A stretch of 64,000 nucleotides of DNA, taken from positions 762,504-826,503 of the forward strand of contig JAIXMQ010000004.1 of assembly GCA_025716855.1 (NCBI GenBank). The letters run 5' to 3'. A program made the position numbers and the translations under genes. Shown here in pieces: positions 12,795 through 24,329 of the stretch. The notes below the pieces were generated by a model. The model saw only the letters and a list, made by a program, of their open reading frames with translations, had not been told where the DNA came from and ran no database searches. The DNA comes from Pilaira anomala. Taxonomy: Eukaryota > Mucoromycota > Mucoromycetes > Mucorales > Mucoraceae. The number at the start of each line of letters is the position of its first letter. The stretch's first letter is position 1.

Positions 12795-13939
12795 AATTAT
12801 ACTGGGTTGAATACAACACTGTAAAACTAAAGAAAAGAAGAAGAAGAAAGGAAATGTTGTCCCCTTGTTTAAATTTCAGGGTACTGGTTACATGTGTTAC
12901 CTTGTCAAACAATTATTATTCCATTTTTGGGGCTGTGATCTCTCAAGGTAAAACTTAATTAATAGAGGGTACATCTGGTCTCAAAACGATTTGGTAGCTT
13001 TCTAAAATTGAGTCTATTCAAAAAAGAACTTCAACAATAAAGAAAAAACTACGCTTCAAAACTGGAAAGAACATTCCTACCTTCAAGCTCAAGTACCACA
13101 GCCACATTTACAAGCGACAAGAGACCATTCAGTAGGGACTCTGGATAAAAGAGATCGAGGACGTACACACCGTTATAACTGTCCTCAGTACCTCCAAGCA
13201 CTCCGGTACACATATGAATCAAAGGAATGGTCCCAACGAGTTTACTTATCATCCAAGAGGGATGATGCAAATATTTTTTTAGAAGAATGAATGATTAAAA
13301 AGGGTTTATAAATGCATGAGATTTTGTTGTACCACATTTGTTGGGTATTTTTTCATCTCAGGCATAAAATTCAAAGTAATCCAGTGACGAGAAAAAAAAA
13401 ACTTATCTAAAATATATACTGATGGCAGTAATTATGTCTAAGCGGCTTTTCAGAAACAGTGGGCGGTCCAATAACATACATTACACATTCTGTTTCCCCG
13501 GATTTTAGTTTAGAAGATTCTTTCATGTAATAAGTTATTTGGGTCTTTTCTCATTAGTCCTTAAGGATCTACTTAAATAGACATATCGTAGTAAGTTTAA
13601 GAGTGTATATTTATTACCTCCTTTTTTAAATAGAGGATTCGGTAAGATAGTCTTCAACTAACATTGAGCCATTTCAACAAACATTACTTTTCCATCATCC
13701 AGTTACTTTGTAATATTCTGTCTTGAGTTGAACCAACCACATATGGAAGTACTTGACTATTTTTTTTTTTTTTCAATCACCGTATGTATAACAATAGGCT
13801 TTTGATCTTATAAAAATGTGTATCTCTTCCATCAAATATCTTGTGTGACGATTTTGTGACCCTAAACAATAGAGAATAAAGGGGGTATGAAAAAATAAAA
13901 AATAAAAAATTGATTTCAACCTTTTTACTATTTATCATC
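12795..13939. other. Spacer with unassigned open stretch at 13025-13300
   Basis: No recognised gene. A stretch around 13025-13300 is open on both strands: a 73-codon frame starts at 13270 on the minus strand, and a frame of nearly 90 codons without an ATG lies on the plus strand. GC content is somewhat higher there. It may be an eroded gene or transposon fragment; no family is recognised in either frame. Confidence 0.4.
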
Positions 13940-14945
13940 ATGTCCATCACTTCACCTCTATACCCACCTAATATAAACAATGCAACTGCACATAGTCATC
14001 CAGGATTATATGAATATTTGGCTGAACTTGTTTCTAAACGTGTAGCAACAATAAAATATATTCGAAAGGCTCATGAAGGAAATACCCATTGGTTCAATAC
14101 CATTTTATTGACTAGAGAAAGTTTAGCAGAAATGTATCCCAACTCAAAAATGGTCAAAAGGTAATGAACAAAAAGAGAAAGATACGCCAAGATGATGTCT
14201 AATGTTAAAAAAAAAAAACTAGAACCTATAATTTTTATGCATTGGGTTTATCGTTAGGTGCTATATTGGACATTACGAATCCAGTGGATTACATAAAGGC
14301 ACTCAGTCAAATCATGAGTGAATTCGAAAGACATACTAACGATGACTCGAAACAGAAAATGGTAAAAAAAAAAAAAAAAAAAAAAAGATTTTATATGAGG
14401 AAAATGGTATTGAAATTTAACCTTTTAAAAAAGAAAAACATTTTTAGAAAGGCGAAATCAAAAGACGATCATAACTATTTAGATAATACAGGCGATTATG
14501 GATACTTGATTTTACCTCATATTGTAAGTTTATAATATGGAAAAGAGAAAAGATACCAATCCCAACTTTTTTTTTTTAAAAAAAAAAAATAGCCTTTTGA
14601 AATGGATTATTTTGAAACGTTCTTTACATTAATTGATATTATGGCAGAAGCATATTATAAATTACTTGTAGGTACAGAAGGACCTATTTGTACACAAGCT
14701 TATTTTGAGCTGGTTCTCAAATGTGATGGCAAATTCAAGGTAAAAGAGAGAAATAAGAAATTCTTGAATATTGTTTTTAACTTGTGATTTTATTATAGAA
14801 AATTGTGACAATGGTTACAAAAGAGTTGGATTTATTAGCAAGACATGCGATCAAAGAAGAACTTAAACTTATTGATCCAATGTGTCAATTCAATGCCAAG
14901 GTTTCTTCGCCTATTGAATTTGATCCTGCTTCCACTGATGTTTAA
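13940..14945 (+). CDS. Conserved fungal protein of unknown function
   Basis: Five exons (13940-14160, 14223-14361, 14452-14523, 14593-14739, 14799-14945) keep one frame and give 241 residues, ending in TAA. The protein is mostly helical by composition, with no signal peptide. Blocks such as HPGLYEYLAELVSKR, HEGNTHWFNTILL, MVKRTYNFYALGLSLGAIL and YFETFFTLIDIMAEAYYKLL look conserved, and I recall similar uncharacterised proteins in other fungi. I cannot name a function. Intron 2 starts with GTA and a 20-odd A run and ends at tandem acceptors (TTTTAGAAAG); only the second AG keeps the frame. An upstream in-frame ATG at 13910 would add ten residues. Confidence 0.8.
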
Positions 14946-15096
14946 AAAATGGAGTTTTAAACATTTTTTTTTTAATTTTAACTAAAAAAAAAAAAAAAAA
15001 AACGATTCCTTTTTCTTCTTTCTCTTTTACACACTTTTTTAATTACAAATAATAACAATAATAATACTCTATAACACTACTCTATAATACAAACAT

Positions 15097-18000
15097 ATGG
15101 ATTACGTCGGTAAAATTGGTAGTATATTTACCTCCTTAAATAACTTTTATAATGATATCAACCCAGCAACATTGTCTGGAGCAATCGATATCATTGTAGT
15201 TGAACAAAAAGATGGTGAACTCGCTACATCCCCATTTCATGTTAGATTTGGTAAATTATCTGTACTCTTACCACAAGAAAAAAAGGTAAAATAGTTAGTA
15301 CATGACAGCTTTTGGGTTTAATAATGTACAAACATGCAGCATTGATGCTTTCGGAGTTTAGGATCTTGAGTTTTTTTTTTTTGGGGTTTATATAATAAAA
15401 AAATATCATGCTTATTATATTGAATATAGGTTGAAATTGAAGTCAATGGAGAAAAAGTCCCTTATTTAATGAAAGTAGGTGAAGCAGGTGAAGCATTTTT
15501 TGTATTTGAAACAGATCATGAAGTACCAGAGGAATTTCAAACTTCTCCTTTACTGCAAGCTGTACCAGATAATAGGTCCGATCATGAGGTAAAAAAAAAA
15601 AAGATGTATACATTTTATAGTCTCCCCCAACTTTTGTTCTTTTTCTTAATAATAGCATTCTATTTAAAACAGGAACCTCCATTTCTTGATATTAGTGATA
15701 AAAAAGAAACGAAAGGTTACTATTATAGAAAAAAAAAAGTAATAGTATACATATACATAAAAACTAAACATATACATCAAGTAGATACTAATAATAAACA
15801 ACCAAAAGAAAATGATACTTTTGATGATGATGACGATAAAGAACATCCTATTCCAGCAGAACTTCAATCACCTAAAATGATAATTGAAGAACACATGGAT
15901 AAAGTAGTCACCAAACTTACGCCAGAGACAAAAAACACCTTGTATTCAATGAAAGATGGCTCCACTCTACTTGAACGTGAACTACCTGAATCCATCACAA
16001 CAACAACACTTGTCAAAGAGCAATTTATAGTTAGACCTTTAGATGGAAATATTCATAGTCAATGGATGGATGTCACAAATACCTTGGTAGAAGCTCCTGA
16101 ATTAAATTCACTTGAAAATCCTTCTTCTTCTTCTTCTTCTTCTGCTCATATCAATCATGACCCTATTCATGCACCGGCTGAAAAGGAATCCATCATGCTG
16201 GATATTTCAGGTTACAAAACACAAAATGACGATCCTCATGCCAATGATCTTGACGAGCATGAGACATCTACAGTTACACAAGAAACACATTATAAACCAA
16301 CTACTACTACTAACTGGGGTTGGGGTAATAAAAAAGCACACCCACAAAAAGAAGATGTGAATCAAGTTGTACCAGTCAAAGACCAAGAAGAAAAATATAC
16401 AAAAAACGAAGATGGTACTGTCAGATTAAAATCTGGCTTAACCTATCGTATTGAGATGAGTTTATGTGGATTTGCAGCATTTGGATACGACGAAGATGAA
16501 AACAACTTGTTATTCAAAGACAAACAAGTGACTTATGATATGTTTGTACATTACCCGAGTATCTTGAACGATCCAAGACTTGTGTTTCGATATGAAGATC
16601 ATTATTATGCTGCAAATCATAATAATCCCTTATTCACTTCTTTATTAGTTTTTAAACGTCCGTTAGAAGAAAAAGATTCAGAATCAACCAAAGTATCTGA
16701 CAGCAGAGAGACTTATTCTTATGGACGTGGATGGAGACAATGGTTAAGTAGATCTTCTACCGCAGATCCAATTGATTTAGTTGATCAAGGTACCAATCAT
16801 CATGAGGAAAATATGAATACAACTAAACAAGAAGAACCTGCTGTCAAGGATGAAACCACAACATTTACAACAACTACAAAAGCTACTTCTGTAGGTTGGT
16901 CTCCAGATCAACAGGATAATACTGAACCCAATACAGGTTTATTATTTCCAAAAAGAAAAATGTATGCAAAGACATTACGATTGACTTCTGAACAACTAAA
17001 GAACTTGAAATTAAAAAAGGGTGTGAATACAATTTCTTTTTCTGTTCAATCAGCTTATCAAGGTAAAGCGGCTTGTGTAGCTAAAGTGTTTTATTGGGAT
17101 TACGATATTCAAGTAGTGATATCCGATATCGATGGTACCATTACCAAATCAGACGCTATGGGTCATTTAATGACCATGATTGGAAAAGATTGGACACATG
17201 CAGGTGTAGCTCGACTCTATACTGATATTTCGAATAATGGATACCAGTTCTTATACTTGACAAGTCGAGCTATAGGACAAGCAGATTATACTCGAGATTA
17301 TTTAAAACGTGTCTTACAAAACAATTATCAATTACCAGATGGACCTGTCATTATGTCACCTGATCGATTATTTACTTCTTTACATCGTGAAGTCATCATT
17401 CGAAAGCCAGAAATGTTCAAAATGGCTTGCTTAAAAGATATTCAACGTTTATTTGGAGGTCGTGATCCATTCTATGCTGGATTTGGTAACCGTATCACGG
17501 ACGCTATTTCATATCGTAGTGTAAATGTACCTTCTTCTCGTATATTTACAATTGACCCACAAGGTAATGTCAAGCTTGAGCTCTTAACTGGATTCAAGTC
17601 TTCCTATGTCTATTTAAATGATATGGTCGATCAAATTTTTCCTCCGATTGATAAAACGATTGATGAAGAATACAATGATTACAACTATTGGAAGACACCT
17701 ATGCCTGAAATTGAGATACCCGAATTGGAAGAAGAAGGTCCTATGCCCACTTCTCCAAAGCCTAAACCCATTAAACCAGATCCGGCCAGTCTACCAAAAG
17801 ATTCTGTAGTAGGTTATGTTCCTGAAAAACGTGGTTTACTTCGTAGCTTTAGAAGATCGTCTTCTTCTGTTAAATCACCACCGCCCACATCACGTTCTTC
17901 TTCTACTTCTACTGTAGGTGCTGTCATCAAGAAACCAACTGAAACTGCTCCATTAAAAAAAGTTACTTCTTTAACTCATATTGATTCGCTTAATTCTCCT

Positions 18001-18306
18001 GGATCTGAAAATGCAAGCGAAACTACTTCAGGCCCTACCTCTCCCATGTCATTACCGGATGACTTGTCTAGAGTCAAAAGTGATTCGGCTTCTGTACGTC
18101 CTTCATCTTCTGGTATTATGAGTAAAGTGATAGGAGGTGTGTTTTCTAGAAAGACTTCTTCTACAACTGCGCCAGAACAAGTTAAAAAGCATGATGAAAA
18201 GAAACAAGACGATAAAAACCAGAATGATACAACCAAAGGGGATACACTAGAAGATTTTGATTCGGATATTGATGATTTGGATTTAGATGCTATTCCATTT
18301 ATATAA
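15097..18306 (+). CDS. PAH1: Phosphatidate phosphatase (lipin / Pah1-Ned1)
   Basis: Exon 1 (15097-15285) and exon 2 (15430-15588) encode the N-terminal lipin domain: MDYVGKIGSIFTSLNNFY, then a segment starting GAIDIIVVE and ending FHVRFGKLSVL. Exon 3 from 15673 holds the rest; total near 993 residues. The catalytic C-LIP half contains VVISDIDGTITKSD near residue 600, the DxDxT haloacid dehalogenase motif, followed by LTSRAIGQADYTRDYL, VIMSPDRLF, HREVIIRKPE and FYAGFGNRITDAISYR. The tail is serine-rich with acidic DFDSDIDDLDLDAIPFI. Lipin dephosphorylates phosphatidate to diacylglycerol with Mg2+, linking membrane and storage lipid synthesis (family knowledge). The stretch after 15720 is A-rich with a run of K/Y/I codons and may hide another short intron. 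Identification is sure. Confidence 0.95.
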
Positions 18307-18757
18307 ATAAATAAAAAAGAACATACTGCTGTGTATTATTATTACTATTTTTTGATAATTAAATTTTTCTGTAATTATCGTCTGCAATATTTCACTATAG
18401 ATTCCTATGATTGCTTTGAAGTTTTCTTCTATTGAAACTAGGTATTATGTATATACCAACTAGTACCAATTATAGAAGCATTCGCAAGTTGCAAATTTTA
18501 CTGTATGAAAATTTATTCATGTCTATATTATATGATTGCACATAAGATATATATATGCACATGCACGATCTTTATTTTTCTGTCTTAACATGTAGTTTAA
18601 AAAGAACGAAATCCTACAAAGTTACCATGGTAATACTATTACATAAGAGCACAAATAGTTATAAAGTAATATGACAGCTGCTTAGGTACCCGTTACTTGA
18701 AAAATATTCTCTTTTCATAAGCATAAAAAGTACTTATTTAGGACCTTTTGAAAAACG

Positions 18758-18797
<40 letters not shown>

Positions 18798-18841
18798 GGG
18801 TGACATTTTATTTATGGAAAGGAAATTTAGGTTGGTGTCAT
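18307..18841. other. AT-rich spacer with 37-A run
   Basis: 3' flank of the lipin gene. It contains a homopolymer of about 37 A at 18759-18795 and no supported gene. Confidence 0.5.
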
Positions 18842-19625
18842 TTAATTATTCGCTTGACCAGAGGTATAATTTCTCTTTCCAAATTTCATTGGCAGAGCAG
18901 AATAAAAAGCTCCTTCTTTTTTCTTATCACACAAACGTGGCCAGCGGGATTCTTCAGCCCTAATAGAATGGTTCAAATAAAAATTAGTTGTTAAACAAGC
19001 AGACAAAGCATTATTTTTTTTTTCTATGTACCTACAATAAAAATTCCCATGATTTTGAACTGATATTGCTACTCGGGATCGCTTCTGACTATGTTCAACA
19101 ACATCGACTTTATAACTTTGGATAGTGTTAAGACTGGAATTATTTTTGTCGTATTTCTTATTGATTTCATTGATTTCCCCTTGAGAAAAGATATTCTTCC
19201 AGTTTTCGTCACCCAAGTCCAGAACTAAAGAACATACAGGGCTAATTCAAAAAAAAAAACAAGTTTCATTAAATGGACTTAAGTACAATGCTTAGCATAT
19301 CACTTACTGTTCGTAGTTTAGTTTCATACTAAACTCCTTCATAATATCTTCTACATAACTTTCTGTAGAAACAGCAGGAGTTTTACAGAATCAGCCGACT
19401 TCCAGAACCTTTCTATTAGGAAATTTTCCTACTGTCCATTGGCGTGGAAGAGCATTTATTCTGTATAGCGAGCTATTTCCACTGGCTTTTTTTTTTTTTT
19501 TTTTATCGATAAAAAACCAGTTATCATTAGTTGTTCTTTTGCCTACAGTTTTACGCTTTTGATTTCAAGCACCTTTTTTAGCTTACGCGTGGTATAAGCT
19601 GAATCCGTTGTATACAGTCTTGAGT
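18842..19625 (-). pseudogene. Unidentified gene remnant with intact introns
   Basis: The 3' part splices well: an exon ending KLNYE joins across GTAAGT...TTAG into PVCSLVLDLGDENWKNIFSQ. A second intron (GTACAT...ATTAG, about 18961-19028) joins NHGNFYC to AEESRWPRLCDKKKEG, ending in TAA at 18842-18844. Upstream, the frame SLYRINALPRQWTVGKFP is interrupted by one in-frame TGA (about 19397). Further upstream (19480-19620) coding-like peptides occur in two other frames across an A/T homopolymer of about 20. The pattern suggests a once functional multi-exon gene damaged by a stop and frameshifts. I do not recognise the family. Confidence 0.5.
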
Positions 19626-20439
19626 AATATCAGCTCTACATGCAAGTCACCCTATCTACTCAAGAGATTACACTATTACAATTTATATATACCTTGTGTC
19701 CGTTAAATAAACGGAGGTTTCTGCTGGTAAATTCTTGATACACCACAAAAAAAAAACTTCAAACCTGATGAATATAACTGCCTAGTCTATTTTAAAAAGA
19801 AACTTTGATATGAAAAAAAAACACGTTAAAATTTATTATACAAAAGAACTAATTCTTTGTGATGTATTTATTATATCTCTGATAAGTCTTACCATAGATA
19901 TCATGTAGTAAACATATTTTCAAAGTTATCTATCTCTTGAAACAATCCCTTGTTTTATTACATACAAAAGATTAAAGCGGCAGTGTAAAGAATACTCTAG
20001 TTTTTTTTTTTTAAAAAAAAAAGGAAAGAAAATGAAAGACCACTAGTTAAAGAAAAAAACGAATGACTAAATAAATAACCTATTTGCAATTTATCATGTG
20101 GTGTGCCAAAAAAAAAATTATCAGTACAGATGTACAATAGAAAAAAATCGCAAGATCTGCTCAGTAAAAAAAAAAAAAAAAAAAAGAAAAAGATTATATC
20201 TGTTGCAAACGAAAAGATAATGAATAAACTGCATTTATCTTGTATAATCAAAGTGATCAACTATGCATCCTTTTCTTTTTTGTTATAATCACCAATAAAA
20301 ACTAAAACTAAGGACCTATATAGTATAACTGATATTTTAATATCCTTTATAGATGATTATATATATTTTTATTTTCATTGTATACAATTTTTTTTTTTTT
20401 TTTAGAAAAAAAATGGGGGATATATTTTGTATTTATCAT
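19626..20439. other. AT-rich spacer
   Basis: No gene supported. Small ORFs near 19997-20288 arise from poly(A)/poly(T) tracts. Confidence 0.5.
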
Positions 20440-21927
20440 TTATTGAAGCAAGGGACGACCTGAGGGAACTTCAGCGAATAAACCCTTGACATTACGATCA
20501 TAGACAGTAGCACCACGTACAATCGTACGATCAACAGCACCATAAAATGACTTTCCAATATAGGGAGATAATTTGTTTTTAAAGTGAACATCATTGATAT
20601 TGACTTCAAATGTTGATTCAGGACGCCAGATAACAAGATCAGCATCATGACCTACACGAATTTCACCCTTCTTGTGATCCATGTTGATACGCTTTGCGGG
20701 AGAAAGACTAAGCCAGTTAGCAATTTGCTGCAAAGTAACACCACGTTTACGACCTTCAGTCCAAAGAACAGGTAAACCAAATTGAACACTAGCAATACCA
20801 CCCCAAGCAGCACCGAAATCACCGGTTTCCTGTTTCTTGAGTTGTGCTGTACAAGGAGAATGATCACTGACAACGTAATCAATTGTACCATCCAATAAAG
20901 CTTCCCAGAGTTTATCACGATTAGATGACTCACGAATAGGAGGACAACACTTGTAATGAGTAGCACCATCTTCAATAGCTTCAGAAGTGAAATTAAGATA
21001 ATGGAAACAAGTTTCAACAGTTAATGGAGCACCGGTTGCTTTAGCAGCACGAATAGCAGGCACAGCATCAGCAGCAGAAAGATGAACAATATGAGTGTTT
21101 ACAGATTTACCCTTTTCATGATATTCTTGCGTTAAACGAATAATCATGTCAATCGCATTTGTTTCTAATGATTGAGGACGTGAGTTTAAAAAGCTAGCAT
21201 AAGTGCGGGGATCCAATTCTTCCTCTTCCTTAGGGGCGGCGGGCAACTTTTTACCACAACCATCCATTTCAGCATGAAATAATAAAACACGATCAGAATT
21301 AACTAACTGATCCATAGCTAATCTTACTTCAGCTTCATTTACACATGGGAATTCATCTACACCACTCTCAATTAAGAAACATTTGAATCCTCTAACACCC
21401 ATTTGAACTAAACCTGGTAAATCCTTTGCGTTATCAGGTACAACACCACCCCAGAATCCAACATCGACATGACATTGCCCTTTAGCGGCTTCGAGCTTGG
21501 TTTTGAAATTATCGATTGTTGTAGTAGGAGGAATGGCATTTAAAGGCATATCAATGACTGTTGTAATACCACCGGCTGCTGCTGCCTTTGTACCTGTCTC
21601 AAATCCTTCCCATTCTGTTCTTCCAGGTTCGTTCAAGTGAACTATATATAAAAAATTGTGGATAAATATATATTTTCGTTTCAATATTATTATTATTATT
21701 ATTTTACCGTGAGCATCCACTAAACCAGGCATCAAAACTTGATTATCATCCAATTCAATGACTTCCAATACGTCTTGACTTACCACAGTTTTACATTCTT
21801 TTTCAACTGCAATCTCAATAATTTTACCTGCTTCTTGGTCAATAAGTACTTGAACAGGTTGCTCGGTATGGTTAGGAGATAAAATAGCCTTTCGAGCCTT
21901 TACAAGTAAATAGCGAGATTGAGTCAT
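20440..21927 (-). CDS. DAL1: Allantoinase
   Basis: Two exons with a 66 bp intron (21642-21707) give 473 residues, normal for the family. The cyclic amidohydrolase metal ligands are visible: DAHVHLNEPGR (split by the intron within HV), GFKCFLIESG with the lysine expected to be carboxylated, LLFHAEMDGC, THIVHLSAADA and VVSDHSPC. Other family blocks are GFETGTKAAAAGGITTVIDMP and HKKGEIRVGHDADLVIW. Allantoinase hydrolyses allantoin to allantoate in purine degradation, letting fungi use allantoin as nitrogen source. No other allantoin genes are adjacent, so there is no DAL cluster here. The ATG at 21927 starts MTQSRYLLVKARKAIL, giving the usual N-terminal beta segment; the longer upstream open frame is low complexity. 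Confidence 0.93.
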   Translation of the reverse strand: MTQSRYLLVKARKAILSPNHTEQPVQVLIDQEAGKIIEIAVEKECKTVVSQDVLEVIELDDNQVLMPGLVDAHGKIIIIIILKRKYIFIHNFLYIVHLNEPGRTEWEGFETGTKAAAAGGITTVIDMPLNAIPPTTTIDNFKTKLEAAKGQCHVDVGFWGGVVPDNAKDLPGLVQMGVRGFKCFLIESGVDEFPCVNEAEVRLAMDQLVNSDRVLLFHAEMDGCGKKLPAAPKEEEELDPRTYASFLNSRPQSLETNAIDMIIRLTQEYHEKGKSVNTHIVHLSAADAVPAIRAAKATGAPLTVETCFHYLNFTSEAIEDGATHYKCCPPIRESSNRDKLWEALLDGTIDYVVSDHSPCTAQLKKQETGDFGAAWGGIASVQFGLPVLWTEGRKRGVTLQQIANWLSLSPAKRINMDHKKGEIRVGHDADLVIWRPESTFEVNINDVHFKNKLSPYIGKSFYGAVDRTIVRGATVYDRNVKGLFAEVPSGRPLLQ

Positions 21928-22280
21928 TGTGAAATAAATAAAGTAAGGAACAATAAAAAAAAAAAAAAAATAGATAACCAAAAAAAAAAACTTATCTCTT
22001 TATATAAAGTTTTTTTTATTTCAAATGCAGATCATAAATATACCGTCTGTATAATTTTTCCTGTTAATTTTTTTTTTTTTTTTTTTTTTAATACTTAACA
22101 TTAAATATACCGTCTCTCTCAAAAGAAGTTACACTTATTATTTTTTAACAAAAAAAAGTAGTCTCTTTTTTAAGAAAGAAAAAACTTTTTTGACTATAGA
22201 AAAAAGTGACAAGTGAATAAACATTCATTTTTATCGTATCCATTTATAAATTTAAAACAATTATATACATCAAAAATATA
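21928..22280. other. Upstream region of allantoinase gene
   Basis: AT-rich promoter-side spacer with A and T runs; no gene and no clear regulatory site recognised. Confidence 0.4.
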
Positions 22281-22289
22281 CTTTAGCCT

Positions 22290-22400
22290 TGAGAGAAAGA
22301 GAAAGAGAGAGAGAGCGAGAGAGGGAGAGGGAGAGAGGGAGAGCCAGAGAGGGAGATAAAGAGCAGCGAGGGACACAAATTGTGGGGGAGAGAGAAAATG
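22290..22400. repeat. GA-rich microsatellite
   Basis: Imperfect purine run of GA, GAGA and GGGA units on the plus strand. It generates long R/E-rich frames on one strand and L/S-rich frames on the other, none of them a gene. Confidence 0.85.
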
Positions 22401-23589
22401 TAAGCGGTTTCACAAGAATTTCCATGTGTCCTAAAAATCCCCACGGATTAAACGTTAATCCACCGCTTTAAAATCAAGATTTTTAGTTTAAAAAAAACAT
22501 TTCTTTTTGCTATTAAGTAAATATCAAAAGTAAAAAAAAAAAGTATGAATATAAATTACAAGGGTTACACGCGAAGATCTATCGAGAATAATGTCATTTC
22601 TTTAAATGAATAAACTCCTTTTTATTGTTCTTTTATTCCGTGATAAGCTGTATGGATCTATCCTTTTTAAAAAAAAACATCAATTATACTCCAATATAAT
22701 AATGAATTCTCATTCAGTGTACTCTGCTCAAATTAATTATACAGTTAATGGGCATAAATCGAGTACATGCTCCCTTATTTATGGGCCAATAAATCTCCTT
22801 TTTTATATAATTATCAGGTACAGTAGTTATACGACACTTTTGGTGCTTCTCTCATTTCTTTGACAGCGATCTAAAAACTTGTCTTGCCGCGAACTAAGAA
22901 AATTTAGCTTTAAAAAAATAAAACTCACCTTTTATGGTGAATTCTTGGGGCACCACAAAAAAAATGCCTTTGGAGTCCCTGATTGTGGTGGAGTTCATGT
23001 GGTGCCTTTTGAGCATTATGCATTAACCAAAGGATTCATAGAGCTAATGTTATACTTATACTTTATCAGCCGTATCAATTAAAGTTTAGTTATTAACCAC
23101 ATAGTGAGCTTTTTTTTTTTATTATTATTATAACCATATCTTTTATTCATTGCAAAAAACCAAATACCAAAATATCTGTTTTTATTTATAACTAAACTTG
23201 ACAAGTTTCAAGTCAATTTCGTGTTTTATTCTTTCGTTATAACTATCCATCTTATTAAAAAAAAAAGCATTATGTAATATTAGGAGATATCAGAATAGGT
23301 TCAAGAGGCATTGCTTTTATATTATGTTTAACGTGTTAACTAGATCGAAAACCACCATTGTCTAGAGTAGAAATTCGGTGAGGTATATATTTGAAACGAA
23401 GTTTATTTGATAGCTGAACTCATCGAGTGGTTACCTTTCAGTAATCCATACAATGCAATTGTAACAATAAAACTGAGAAAAAAAAGTCGCCCACTCTAAA
23501 TTGTAAGCACTGTAAAAAAAGCCCATCCCGAATTTTTGTCATTATTAACATCAAAAGCAAGAGAGTTTTTTTATAGCTTACAATAAAAC
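22401..23589. other. Spacer with possible eroded fragment
   Basis: No gene supported. A 67-codon frame at 22879-23082 contains an 8-bp inverted repeat (GGCACCAC at 22949-22956, GTGGTGCC at 22999-23006). Confidence 0.35.
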
Positions 23590-24085
23590 TTCAGGATATG
23601 TACATGATATATTCCACCATCATGATTTTTCTAGAAACAACGATTTCTTTTCCTTTCAAAATTAAAACACAAATAAACAATTTACGAATATCTCTACTGG
23701 ATAAAAACAACTTTTTTTTCACTTCAGTTGGTTTTAGACATGATCTATTTAGGCAAACTTTATAGTTAAATGAAGCTATAAGTACCAATGCAGTTGAATT
23801 AGGAGCTTCTGACTTACCGAAGCCTGATTTGGATTTTGAATAAAACGTTAAAAGCGGCCTTAAAAATTAAATCCTATCATTTGTTTTGTTACTTACTAGG
23901 TTTATTACACTCAGTACATTTTGTTTTGTTATGAGAAGTCGCGTTGTAAAAACAACGTAAACAACCTTCTTTTTTTTTGAAAAAAGAAACAGAGTTTATT
24001 ACACCCTTTCCATTAAAACTTGATACCAAAGAACCGTGTTTTTGCATTAAGAATTTTTTTCTCTACATGTACTTGACGTGATTTT
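23590..24085 (-). pseudogene. Gene fragment with zinc-knuckle-like CxxC pairs
   Basis: On the minus strand, 24085 down to about 23897 encodes MESKKSRQVHVEKKI, then after a one-base shift HGSLVSSFNGKGVINSVSFF and then GCLRCFYNATSHNKTKCTEC. That gives a CxxC followed 13 residues later by a second CxxC, resembling zinc knuckles. Lower frames (23590-23830) give SEAPNSTALVLIASFNYK, which looks like the next exon. No full protein can be assembled, and there is no start or domain I can name. It could be part of a transposon-encoded protein. Low certainty. Confidence 0.3.
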
Positions 24086-24230
24086 TTACTTTCCATGACT
24101 TTTTTTTTTTTGTCTTAAAAATTTCGCGTTTCCAAGACCCACAACTTGTCCATACTAAAAAAATGGTGCTCTATATAAAAGCGCAAAAAATGAAAAAAAA
24201 GCACTTTCAATAATAAAACCTTGTGATTTC

Positions 24231-24297
24231 CATAAACATCAGCTGCCATAATATTGTAACATACCATAAACATCACCTGCCATAATATTGTAATTAC
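24231..24297. repeat. Tandem duplication of a 34-bp unit
   Basis: CATAAACATCAGCTGCCATA at 24231 recurs as CATAAACATCACCTGCCATA at 24265, and both are followed by ATATTGTAA. It is two near-identical copies side by side, followed by a short array of AAAACTTA-like units to about 24328. Confidence 0.8.
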
Positions 24298-24329
24298 CAT
24301 AAAAAACTTAAAAACTTAAAAACTTAATA

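Noticed and set aside
22289..22471. 60-codon R/E-rich frame
   Set aside because: Product of the GA microsatellite; no other coding features.
22949..23006. 8-bp inverted repeat with 42-bp loop in a 67-codon frame
   Set aside because: Arms are too short and the loop too long to be a convincing RNA or transposon end, and the frame has no recognised features.
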